From Acidobacteriaceae bacterium (lineage in GTDB: Bacteria > Acidobacteriota > Terriglobia > Terriglobales > Acidobacteriaceae): DNA of 11,225 bases. The stretch lies in the NCBI GenBank assembly GCA_025462785.1, contig JAOAPG010000300.1, forward strand, positions 1 through 11,225, read 5' to 3'. This document shows, piece after piece, positions 1 through 6,336 of the stretch. The notes under the pieces are model-generated. The model was not told the origin of the DNA. It did not search any database and saw only the letters and a list, made by a program, of their open reading frames with translations. The position numbers and the translations under genes are program-made. Position 1 is the first letter of the stretch, and every line of letters begins with the position of its first letter.

Positions 1-188
1 TACAGACAGGAAACCTCTACAGCCTTACTCGTGGACATTGAAGAGGGATTATAAGACGCGTACGAATTGATATATGGCTCTGGGTCGCTAGATTTTTGAA
101 GACGCTGCATTGGCGAAACGTGCCTGCGAGTTCGGCAGAGCCTCGTCGAGTTGCATAATTGAGGGAGAGCAGCCACAAAGGCTGGCGC

Positions 189-563
189 TCAAGCTGCATC
201 ATCATTCTTTTCCGACGCCTCGCGCTCGGCGTCTGCGAGCAATGCCCATGCGAGTTCCGCGTCCTTGTTGTGCACCCATAGAATAAGGTCCACTGGTAGT
301 CCTGGAAGAGGCATGGGGCTTAGTTCGCATGGAATACCGTTGTAGCGCAACAAACCACAAGCCAGCTCGGCTTCATCTAGGCGCTCGAAGCGATCTAATT
401 CGATCCGATTATCAGGATCGACATAGACCAAGGCCGGATCATCATCAATGAAGCGCCTCTCGGTTTCCGGCTCGGCGTCGAGGTCGGCGCCGCATTTTGT
501 GCACTCCTTAGAATCCACTCTGTTCGTGCTGTCACAGCTTAGGCAGACCCTTCGCGATCCCAT
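189..563 (-). CDS. Small zinc-ribbon protein with DUF2007-like domain
   Basis: Predicted cytoplasmic protein of 124 residues. The N-terminus has a zinc-ribbon knuckle, Cys7-x2-Cys10-x10-Cys21-x2-Cys24, expected to bind one zinc ion. The C-terminal half (about residues 58-115) resembles the DUF2007 'putative signal transducing' fold: an acidic strand, then a pattern like 'RLDEAELACGLLRYNGIPCE', then 'LWVHNKDAELAWALL'. No enzymatic function is known for this family, and none is claimed here. The frame stays open upstream to 635, but I chose the ATG at 561-563 because a GAGGG Shine-Dalgarno (571-575 on the plus strand) lies 7 bases upstream and the zinc ribbon begins just after it. It follows the 711-1241 ORF by 147 bases on the same strand, with no clear promoter or terminator between. 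There is no evident functional link to the sugar locus. The C-terminus is acidic and polar (EREASEKNDDAA). Confidence 0.8.
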   Translation of the reverse strand: MGSRRVCLSCDSTNRVDSKECTKCGADLDAEPETERRFIDDDPALVYVDPDNRIELDRFERLDEAELACGLLRYNGIPCELSPMPLPGLPVDLILWVHNKDAELAWALLADAEREASEKNDDAA

Positions 564-570
564 TACTAGG

Positions 571-575
571 CCCTC
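571..575 (-). promoter_or_regulatory. Ribosome binding site deciding the start at 563
   Basis: On the minus strand GAGGG stands 7 bases before the ATG at 561-563. It supports this start over the longer open frame reaching 635, which would add 24 residues ahead of the zinc ribbon. Confidence 0.6.
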
Positions 576-710
576 ATCAAAAGCTGACAGATGCTGCGCT
601 GTTCCGGCAGGTTGCAGCGCTGCGAGAGTTCGCACGCAATCAAGTTGGGCTGTTAAGTGCGAATGTTCGGGGCGTTAGAGCAAGAGCGTTGTTGTGCAAT
701 TTCAGGGTCA

Positions 711-1241
711 CTATGCAGCGTTTCGCTCATCAAATTGCTGGTTAAACCTGAACCTCTGTTTCTGCGCCCCGAAATAGTACCCGTCGGCAAGATACAACTC
801 GTTCCACTCACTCTGTTCCTGTCCCCACTGGAGCACGATCAAACTGGAGTCTTTGTCGGGGAGGACAAAGGTAACGGCGTGGCCGTCGATGTGTTGTGTA
901 CTAGACTCGCTGTTCAGGATCTCGATGAACACAGGTTTGCTGAGCATTATCGACAACGTAAAAAATGAGGGGTTTAATACTCCGAATATCGAGTGGAGGG
1001 AAGCGTCGGATTGGATTAACGTGCCCTGAAAGCGTGCAGGAGATGATGAATCATGCGAGGAAGAGGAAGGTACATATACGAGCGCACCGCGATAAACGAA
1101 TGTCTCGGTCTGAGGAGCTATTGATTCCGACCGTTGATTGTGGAACAACGTTGCCTGCACGTTGCGCACGAACCTAGGAGATGGCTTTCCCCGTGAGCAC
1201 CAGTTGATCAGCTGCCGAAATTCAGCTTTGGTAACTCCCAT
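711..1241 (-). CDS. Hypothetical protein, 176 residues
   Basis: I do not recognise this protein. It is a continuous 176-residue frame with a mixed amino-acid composition typical of a soluble protein. It has no signal peptide, membrane segment or cysteine motif. The C-terminal half is rich in beta-type and aromatic stretches ('HAVTFVLPDKDSSLIVLQW', 'NELYLADGYYFGAQKQRFRF'), suggesting a small beta-rich fold, while the middle carries a serine run (residues about 58-67). The ATG at 1239-1241 is the first in the frame, but no convincing Shine-Dalgarno precedes it, so the start is uncertain. It lies 185 bases downstream of the MFS permease on the same strand, a gap in which I see no clear promoter or terminator. 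Competing plus-strand frames here have less protein-like composition. It could be a lineage-restricted gene or a decayed one. Confidence 0.45.
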   Translation of the reverse strand: MGVTKAEFRQLINWCSRGKPSPRFVRNVQATLFHNQRSESIAPQTETFVYRGALVYVPSSSSHDSSSPARFQGTLIQSDASLHSIFGVLNPSFFTLSIMLSKPVFIEILNSESSTQHIDGHAVTFVLPDKDSSLIVLQWGQEQSEWNELYLADGYYFGAQKQRFRFNQQFDERNAA

Positions 1242-1426
1242 AGCATGTTCATCCGTGAGATGGGTTGTTGCGATTCCCTAGTTGCATCGAGTACGGCAAT
1301 GTCTCAGGTTAGGGTTTCGCAAAAAAATCTCGCTGCAGTGGTAGAACACTTTACGACTGAGGTGGACCAGACTACCGAAGAAAGGCTGGGCAGAAACATG
1401 CTGACAGGGGTGAATTCAACGGAAAA

Positions 1427-2614
1427 TTACCCGTCTGCGTATCTTCGACGGCCTTCGCCAACAGTATCGGTATTTTCGCCGCGAGCGCCGCGGGTTAGTT
1501 CGATGCAATAGAGAATGAGCATTACACCCAAGGCAAATACGGGAACCATCAAACCTCCGCGCAGTGAGCTATTCAGGACGGAGAGCTTCCCAGTCATCCA
1601 AGGCAAAATGGCACCTCCCAATCCTGATGTAGCAAATATCCACTTTATCTTTGGCGAATCGTTTGCCAAGGCAAGAACTTTGGCGAGACAAAGTGGGTAG
1701 ATTGGCGCGAACGCCAGGCCAGCAAATGCAGCGCTGAAGATGAGGAGCGCTGGCGTGTGACTTAAGAGCAGTGATACGACGCTGGTGAATGCAATCAAAA
1801 GCGTTCCCGTGAAAAGCTCTGCTTCCGAGACCCAGTGCAGCAGCGCCGGCGCAATGATCCTGCCGCAAAGGAGCGCAATCCAGAAAAAGAATGTGGCGAT
1901 CGGTGCCCAAATATTGCTGGAGAGAAGGATTCGATGAACATATAACATCATCCACCCGCCGACCGAAACCTCCACACCAATGTATAGGAAAGCTATGACG
2001 GCAAAAATAAGAACAGATTTAATATGTCCGACATCGCTGTTGATCTCGTTCTTTCTTGCGTTACTGCTCGAAAATGCTTCACGAGATTGCGTGAGGGTTA
2101 GAAGAATAATCGATCCAAAAATAGCCAAGGCAAGATACAGCTCAATAGGCGGCCAGCGACTCGTCCAAAGCGACACAATCGCAGGGGATAACCCAGCACC
2201 AATTGCCCAGGATGCATTCAGAAGTGAAAGTGCAGCGCCTCGTCGATCAGCAAATATACTGCCGATCAACATGCTCGTCGCTGTCATAGCTAAGCCGAGA
2301 CCAAGACCAAAGCTAAAAAATGGCAGCCACGCAAAGGAACCCGCAGTGAACGGTATTGAAACAGCACTCGTAATAAGTAGTAGATATCCGCGCACAACAC
2401 TGGAATAGAAATTACTTCCTACCAGCAGCGCGCCCAGGGACGCTCCCGAGAACTGAGCTGCAAATAGAATACCTGCGCGATTGTCGTTCATGTGCCAGAT
2501 TGCGCCGAGGGTCGGAAGAAGACAGCCGAGCAGTGTGGTCGCAATTCCAGTTAGAGCAAACCCCAGATGCAGCCATCCGATTGGCCGCATTCGAGCTGTG
2601 GAGTCAGTCCGCAT
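1427..2614 (-). CDS. MFS transporter, FucP-like sugar permease
   Basis: Predicted inner-membrane permease of 395 residues with about 12 hydrophobic segments in two halves, joined by a polar loop near residues 176-198. The first helix starts near residue 13. After the second and third segments comes the glycine-rich 'FGLGLGLAMTATSMLIGSIF' (102-121), followed by 'ADRRGAALSLLNASWAIGAG' (122-141), the loop/helix pattern of FucP-like permeases. 'YIGVEVSVGGWM' (211-222) matches the family's conserved glutamate helix at the start of the second half, and 'GLGGAILPWMTGKL' (331-344) is the usual late-helix signature. Such proteins import monosaccharides by proton symport; the substrate here is unknown. 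The ATG at 2612-2614 lies inside the end of the LacI gene (11-base overlap), which suggests translational coupling. An ATG eight codons further in (2588-2590) is possible, but it has no ribosome binding site. Likely role: uptake of sugar released by the upstream GH30 enzyme. Confidence 0.88.
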   Translation of the reverse strand: MRTDSTARMRPIGWLHLGFALTGIATTLLGCLLPTLGAIWHMNDNRAGILFAAQFSGASLGALLVGSNFYSSVVRGYLLLITSAVSIPFTAGSFAWLPFFSFGLGLGLAMTATSMLIGSIFADRRGAALSLLNASWAIGAGLSPAIVSLWTSRWPPIELYLALAIFGSIILLTLTQSREAFSSSNARKNEINSDVGHIKSVLIFAVIAFLYIGVEVSVGGWMMLYVHRILLSSNIWAPIATFFFWIALLCGRIIAPALLHWVSEAELFTGTLLIAFTSVVSLLLSHTPALLIFSAAFAGLAFAPIYPLCLAKVLALANDSPKIKWIFATSGLGGAILPWMTGKLSVLNSSLRGGLMVPVFALGVMLILYCIELTRGARGENTDTVGEGRRRYADG

Positions 2615-3704
2615 GAAGGGTTGTGTTGCCCGATGTGCTTAGAGTTCTCCTCTTGTTGCCGTTTGACCTACTTTTCGCTTCGATTCGTTGGGTAGATTCA
2701 CGTATCACCAGCTCGGGCTCGACGGTGATCTCTTCCCGGAAGCGTTCGGAGCCATGCAGTCGGTTTAGAACGCACTGTGCCGCGATCCTTCCCATGTTCG
2801 AAAGCGGCTGTCGTATCGTCGTAAGTCTTGGATTGCTGAAAGCAGCTGCCTTGATGTCATCAAATCCGATGACTGAAATATCAGCAGGCACTCGTAGTCC
2901 AAGGTCTTGAAGTGCGCGTATGGCGCCAATTGCGGACATGTCATTAAACGCTACCAATGCAGTGAATTGCTCCTTGTTGTTGGTAAGGAGATGTTGCATA
3001 ACTGGATAGCCTAGCTCAGGGGAGGACATATCGCGCTCGAGCTGCACAATCAGTTTTTCTTTAATTGGAATGCCGATCTCGGCTGCAATCTGTACGAGAC
3101 TGCGCCAGCGTTCATCGGAATCTGAGCTAAAAGATTGGCCACGCATGAACGCGATACGGCGATGTCCCAACGAATGCAAATGGGTGAGGATAAGTTACGC
3201 AGCAAAGCGATGATCAAGTACTACATTGGTGATGCCAGTGATACGACGATGTCCGGCAACTGCGGCAACCGGCACAGGCAGTGAATGCTCAAGCGCGGTA
3301 TCAATTGTAATGAGAGCCTCTGCGCCTCGGCCCAACAGCATCTGGCTGTATTCTTCAATGAGGTTCTTGCGATGTCGATGATGAGCGGTGAAGTAAAAAT
3401 ACCCAGCATCCATCAAATGGTCGCCGATGCCGCTCAATACTTGGGTATGGTACCCATCGCTGAGTTCGGGAACTAGAATTCCAATCGTCAGCGTACGCCG
3501 GTTGCGAAGAGAACGCGCAAGAAGACTCGGCTGATAGTTAAGTTCTTTCGCTGCCGCCTTAATGCGGTCCCGCGTGGATTGGGGAATGGAGCGGCCTGGA
3601 ACTTCGTTCAGTACGACAGAAACCGTTGCGGGATTCAAGCCGAGATGCTCAGCCAATTTCTTCAAGCTGACAGGTCCGTTCGCGAGAGGATGCTTCTGCT
3701 TCAT
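2604..3704 (-). pseudogene. LacI-family transcriptional regulator interrupted by an in-frame stop
   Basis: Two open stretches lie in the same frame, separated only by a TAA at 3195-3197. The first codes for an N-terminal LacI-type helix-turn-helix (residues about 12-34, 'VSLKKLAEHLGLNPATVSVV' and on), the hinge 'NYQPSLLARSLRNRR' and the first part of the sugar-binding core, ending 'VVLDHRFAA' at residue 169. Directly after the stop the frame resumes as 'LILTHLHSLGHRRIAFMRG' and runs through 'ALVAFNDMSAIGAI' and 'ISVIGFDDIKAAAFSNPRLT', classic periplasmic-binding-protein-like C-terminal motifs. Read through the stop, the protein would be 366 residues, slightly long for the family. Family members usually have a sense codon here, often Glu, so GAA to TAA is the simplest explanation (inference). 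I chose the ATG at 3702-3704 because AGGAAAGAG precedes it; the frame continues upstream to 3791 with non-family residues. The gene follows GH30 and CBM6 and overlaps the MFS start. Its likely role was sugar-responsive repression of this locus. Confidence 0.88.
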
Positions 3705-3710
3705 GCGCTT

Positions 3711-3719
3711 CTCTTTCCT
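3711..3719 (-). promoter_or_regulatory. Ribosome binding site of the LacI gene
   Basis: On the minus strand AGGAAAGAG lies 6 bases before the ATG at 3702-3704 (AGGA itself is 11 bases away). It supports that start over upstream in-frame codons to 3791, whose translation lacks LacI-family character. Confidence 0.5.
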
Positions 3720-3899
3720 GTGCAGGTCATTTCGAAGAATCCTCGATTTCGCGGACGTGGCAGTTTCGCGAACCCTTTTTATACGCATCATGGTAGCGGA
3801 AAGAGTGTTATTTCACTACAACCATTACAAAGTGTGATTCAGGTGGCAGTAGCCGTGAGTAGCGCGGCGGCGAGGGAAGTCAGTTACACCCTTGAAACT

Positions 3900-4649
3900 T
3901 CAGTTCTTGCGCTTGAACTCGAGGTACGCGAAATTCATATTGCCTTGCGACACCACGCGCAGGGTTAACACGTTGACGCCTTTTGGCAATCGGACTTCAG
4001 TGACATCCTGCATTAGATTCCAGTGGTGCCATTGCCGCCAGGCGATTGGATCGGACGCGTTATAAGTAGACAGAACGGTAATAGGTCCCGTGAGTTTCTT
4101 GCCATTCAGATCAAGCGCTATTTCGCCACCGCGGTTCGAAGTGTATAGAAGATCAGCGCTGTAGAGGCCCGCGTGCTTGACGTTCACGGTCATGTTGAAC
4201 CATTCGCCAGGTTTGGTCCAACCGACATAGAGTTGCCCTTCGGGAGGTGACACTAAGGTGTAAGGATTGTTGTCGATCTGATCGTGGAATTTCGTATACG
4301 AGATGTCAACTCCCTCCTTCATGCGGAATTGATTCAAGTACGAGCCGTCCGCCGGATTCAGGACACCACTTCCATTGTTCTTTGCGTCGGCGTCATGATA
4401 TGCGATCCCTTCGCCACCCAAATCATAGTAGGCGCATTGAACGCGTCCCGGGATGTGTTGCGGACCACCTCGATAGACGCTGTCCTGAAATGGTTCGCTG
4501 CGGGTAGGTTTGGTTTGCCCAAAGGCACGGGCTGTTAGACAAAGCACAACCAGCAGAACATACGATAGGCAGGACTTCAATCGTGATTTCCTCTTAACTG
4601 AGCATAAGGTGTCACGCATTAGGCCTATAGAGGGCTTCGTTTCGATCAT
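3900..4649 (-). CDS. Secreted CBM6-like carbohydrate-binding protein
   Basis: Exported protein of up to 249 residues. A basic stretch (KRKSRLK) is followed by the hydrophobic core 'SYVLLVVLCLTARAFG' (29-44), a Sec signal peptide with likely cleavage near residue 44. The rest resembles a CBM6/CBM35-type beta-sandwich: 'IPGRVQCAYYDLGGEGIAYHD' begins it near residue 66 with the family's opening pattern, 'YVGWTKPGEWFNMTVNV' (141-157) is a strong family signature, then 'GGEIALDLNGKKLTG' (174-188) and a closing strand 'NMNFAYLEF' (237-245). No catalytic domain is attached, so it is a standalone binding module expected to hold a polysaccharide at the periplasm or cell surface. The usual N-terminal 'IEAE' is replaced by 'VQCA', which may alter ligand or metal binding. 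It starts 21 bases after the GH30 stop, surely in the same transcript. The start is ambiguous: ATG at 4649 or ATG at 4619 (ten codons in); neither has a well-spaced ribosome binding site. Confidence 0.8.
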   Translation of the reverse strand: MIETKPSIGLMRDTLCSVKRKSRLKSCLSYVLLVVLCLTARAFGQTKPTRSEPFQDSVYRGGPQHIPGRVQCAYYDLGGEGIAYHDADAKNNGSGVLNPADGSYLNQFRMKEGVDISYTKFHDQIDNNPYTLVSPPEGQLYVGWTKPGEWFNMTVNVKHAGLYSADLLYTSNRGGEIALDLNGKKLTGPITVLSTYNASDPIAWRQWHHWNLMQDVTEVRLPKGVNVLTLRVVSQGNMNFAYLEFKRKN

Positions 4650-4670
4650 CCTGCTAAAGTAGCAAGCTCA

Positions 4671-6083
4671 TTACAGGCGGAACGTGGTGACCGAATCCGG
4701 CTCCAATGTCAGATCCAATACTTGTGCCCCAAGCTGACATTGAATCTTCTGTTCGTCCCCTTGATTGGTCACGACAAGAATATGACTGCCATCGGGGTTT
4801 TCAAATGCAACGTGATCGATGCCGGCCAATTCGCCGTGAGAAGCAACCACTCGGGCGCCCCGTTTGATCATCTTTGAATAATGTGAAAATGCCCAGTACT
4901 GCCCGCTGCGGGTGATCGCATGGGTTTTCGAGTCAACTGTAACTACACCGCCGCAAGGGAAGGGACCAATGTTCGGCGTTCCTTTTTCATCCAGCACGAG
5001 ATTCCAGCCGATTATGCATCGTGCCCAATTTCGCAACACTCCGGTGAAAGTGTGCGACCATTTTGCCCAATCCGTCGCATAATCAGGACTGGTGATATCG
5101 GGTCCTCCTTCCGTCCAATAGGCGTTCTTCGCCGGGTAGGAGTCATGCACTCGCGTCATTACTTCGGGGGTTCCGTAGTAACCATGCCAGGCAACTCCCT
5201 CGACATATTTGTTCACTTCAGGATCGCTTAATTCATCCACCACGCGGCCCCAGAGGTTGTAGTTGTGGTCGAGTATCCAGATCTTGGTATCGATGGACGC
5301 ATGCTCGAAGGCAGGCCCAAGATGCGCTTTTACAAATTCAATTTCGTACTCCTGTCCCCAGAGGGCCGCGGGCATTCTGCCATTTTGATCAGTATCGACT
5401 TCGTTCTGAATCGTAACCGCGTTAATTTTGACTCCCTGATTTGAGTACTCCTGCAAGAACTTTACGAAGTATTGCGCATACGAATCAAAGTACTGCCTTC
5501 GCATGGATCCGCCGAGCATGGATCCTCCGGCCTTCATCCAGCCCGGAGGACTCCACGGCGTAGACAAGAGAAAGAGATCAGGATTTAGTTGCCGTGCCGC
5601 ACGTAAGGTAGGCAGGATATAACTGCGGTCATGCTCGATGCTGAATCGTTTCAACTCGGGGTCTGGCTCAGGACTATCGTCGAAGCTATAGGCAGTCGTG
5701 GAATAGTCGCTCGCGCCAATGCAAGTGCGGCCGACGGAAAGACGCAGCCCCTCCGGACCGTACAAGTCTGCGAGCAGCGCTTGCCGTTCGGGAGGGTTCA
5801 TTTTGTCAAACAAATAGCACGAGGCATCGGTAAACGCGGCGCCAAATCCAAGAATCTCCTGAAAGCGTTCAGACGGATCAAGCCGAATGCTGCTTCCTGA
5901 GTGAGTACTGGCGGCTCGCCACTGCAAACCCTTAATCTCTTCAAACTTCCTTTGTTTAGAGGTAACCCAGGCCCGAACTAGGGAAGCGGGAATTGCCCAA
6001 AGCGGGCCCGCTTTGGCGACAGTAAAGGCAGCGGCTGCAAGCGCGGAATTTCTAAGAAAATCTCGGCGAGTGCTCGATATCAT
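4671..6083 (-). CDS. Glycoside hydrolase family 30 enzyme, Tat-exported
   Basis: Retaining beta-glycosidase of 470 residues, family GH30 (often annotated glucosylceramidase or O-glycosyl hydrolase). The twin-arginine motif 'STRRDFL' (residues 4-10), an alanine-rich hydrophobic stretch and 'PLWA' near residue 30 indicate Tat export to the periplasm or beyond. The core begins with 'ILGFGAAFTDASCYLF' (about 77-92), the GH30 opening. 'LLSTPWSPPGWMKAGGSMLG' follows at about 172-191. The acid/base is Glu228 in 'TIQNEVD' and the nucleophile is Glu325 in 'YWTEGGP'; both are present, so it should be active. The C-terminus is the side beta-domain common to the family. Length is normal. Beta-1,6-glucan, beta-1,3-glucan, xylan-type or glucosylceramide substrates are all known in GH30; the exact subfamily cannot be assigned here. 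I chose the ATG at 6081-6083 because GAGGAC lies 7 bases upstream; an in-frame TTG at 6098 is less likely. It is first in the minus-strand operon and has a strong, operator-covered promoter. Confidence 0.93.
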   Translation of the reverse strand: MISSTRRDFLRNSALAAAAFTVAKAGPLWAIPASLVRAWVTSKQRKFEEIKGLQWRAASTHSGSSIRLDPSERFQEILGFGAAFTDASCYLFDKMNPPERQALLADLYGPEGLRLSVGRTCIGASDYSTTAYSFDDSPEPDPELKRFSIEHDRSYILPTLRAARQLNPDLFLLSTPWSPPGWMKAGGSMLGGSMRRQYFDSYAQYFVKFLQEYSNQGVKINAVTIQNEVDTDQNGRMPAALWGQEYEIEFVKAHLGPAFEHASIDTKIWILDHNYNLWGRVVDELSDPEVNKYVEGVAWHGYYGTPEVMTRVHDSYPAKNAYWTEGGPDITSPDYATDWAKWSHTFTGVLRNWARCIIGWNLVLDEKGTPNIGPFPCGGVVTVDSKTHAITRSGQYWAFSHYSKMIKRGARVVASHGELAGIDHVAFENPDGSHILVVTNQGDEQKIQCQLGAQVLDLTLEPDSVTTFRL

Positions 6084-6090
6084 CGACTCA

Positions 6091-6096
6091 GTCCTC
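6091..6096 (-). promoter_or_regulatory. Ribosome binding site of the GH30 gene
   Basis: GAGGAC on the minus strand, 7 bases before the ATG at 6081-6083. It selects this start over the TTG at 6098 and places the twin-arginine motif at residues 6-7, the usual position. Confidence 0.65.
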
Positions 6097-6113
6097 AAAT
6101 ATAGGTTCTTTGG

Positions 6114-6121
6114 GAACGTTC
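6114..6121. promoter_or_regulatory. GAACGTTC palindrome at the GH30 transcription start
   Basis: A perfect 8-base palindrome with a central CG lies directly downstream of the GH30 -10 box (6122-6127), where transcription should begin. Its core AACGTT is common in LacI-family operators, but it does not share the GACAA half-site of the other two candidates, so it may be unrelated or chance. Confidence 0.3.
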
Positions 6122-6150
6122 GTTATATGACTAAGACAAACGATTGTCAA
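6122..6150 (-). promoter_or_regulatory. Sigma-70 promoter of the GH30 operon
   Basis: Read on the minus strand: -35 TTGACA (6145-6150), exactly 17 bases, -10 TATAAC (6122-6127). Five of six -10 bases and all six -35 bases match the consensus. Predicted start of transcription is near 6115, giving a leader of about 32 bases with a good ribosome binding site. The -35 and spacer are overlapped by the 14-base operator candidate at 6135-6148. Confidence 0.75.
6135..6148. promoter_or_regulatory. Candidate LacI-type operator O1 (GH30 side)
   Basis: GACAAACGATTGTC is a 14-base inverted repeat with half-sites GACAAAC and GACAATC meeting at a central CG, the standard form of LacI-family operators. It covers part of the GH30 -35 box and spacer, so binding would block RNA polymerase. 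A close copy lies on the receptor side at 6339-6352. The likely partner is the LacI-family protein encoded at 2604-3704. Confidence 0.6.
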
Positions 6151-6151
6151 A

Positions 6152-6173
6152 GACAATAACGTAACTATTTGTC
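6152..6173. repeat. Wide GACAA/TTGTC inverted pair upstream of the GH30 -35 box
   Basis: GACAA (6152-6156) and TTGTC (6169-6173) face each other across 12 bases, directly upstream of the GH30 -35 box. The half-sites match those of O1 but the spacing is wider. It may be an auxiliary site or the remains of another operator; spacing argues against the same dimer binding it in the normal way. Confidence 0.35.
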
Positions 6174-6221
6174 ATTTAGGTCCCCTGCCCACATATCACC
6201 GCGTCCCGCATGCATTTGTAT

Positions 6222-6259
6222 GGGACACTGCGAAAAATCGATTATTTAAAGAGTGTCCC
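6222..6259. repeat. GGGACACT...AGTGTCCC inverted repeat
   Basis: Perfect 8-base arms at 6222-6229 and 6252-6259 separated by 22 AT-rich bases. A further GTCCC lies at 6203-6207, also facing the GGGAC at 6222-6226. The position, just upstream of a TTGACA box at 6274, suggests a binding site for a second regulator or a looping element. There is no U-tract, so it is not an intrinsic terminator. Confidence 0.4.
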
Positions 6260-6273
6260 GACGTAATTTGTGC

Positions 6274-6302
6274 TTGACAGTGATCATATAAAACCATTAG
6301 GT
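6274..6302 (+). promoter_or_regulatory. Weak candidate rightward promoter with consensus -35
   Basis: TTGACA at 6274-6279 is a perfect -35 box facing the receptor gene, but the hexamer 17 bases on, TTAGGT (6297-6302), is a poor -10. The TATAAA at 6287-6292 is too close to serve with it. It could be an activator-dependent promoter or chance. Confidence 0.3.
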
Positions 6303-6336
6303 TGTCGCCGTGTCCTCGAACTTACGATTCATTCAT

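Noticed and set aside
170..184. CAGCC/GGCTG hairpin after the DUF2007-like gene as a terminator
   Set aside because: The stem is only 5 bases and no U-tract follows on the minus strand.
17..205. 62-residue minus-strand frame at the left edge
   Set aside because: No ribosome binding site, family motif or protein-like composition; it also overlaps the end of the supported 189-563 gene. Bases 1-188 are left without a call.
657..968. 103-residue plus-strand frame opposite the hypothetical protein
   Set aside because: It is a shadow of the 711-1241 frame, which has a better composition and length; no ribosome binding site.
1245..1511. 88-residue plus-strand frame
   Set aside because: It overlaps the permease 3' end antisense and has no recognisable features.
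3177..3179. TTG as a true start of a separate C-terminal LacI fragment
   Set aside because: No Shine-Dalgarno precedes it and the family homology continues upstream across the stop; a separate gene is not supported.
3221..3409. Alternative frame in the LacI gene, considered as a sign of frameshift
   Set aside because: The LacI motifs before and after the stop at 3195-3197 are in one frame, so a frameshift is not needed; this frame is a shadow.
6287..6292. TATAAA as the -10 box of the receptor promoter
   Set aside because: It lies only 7 bases after TTGACA, and no -35 box exists at the right distance upstream.
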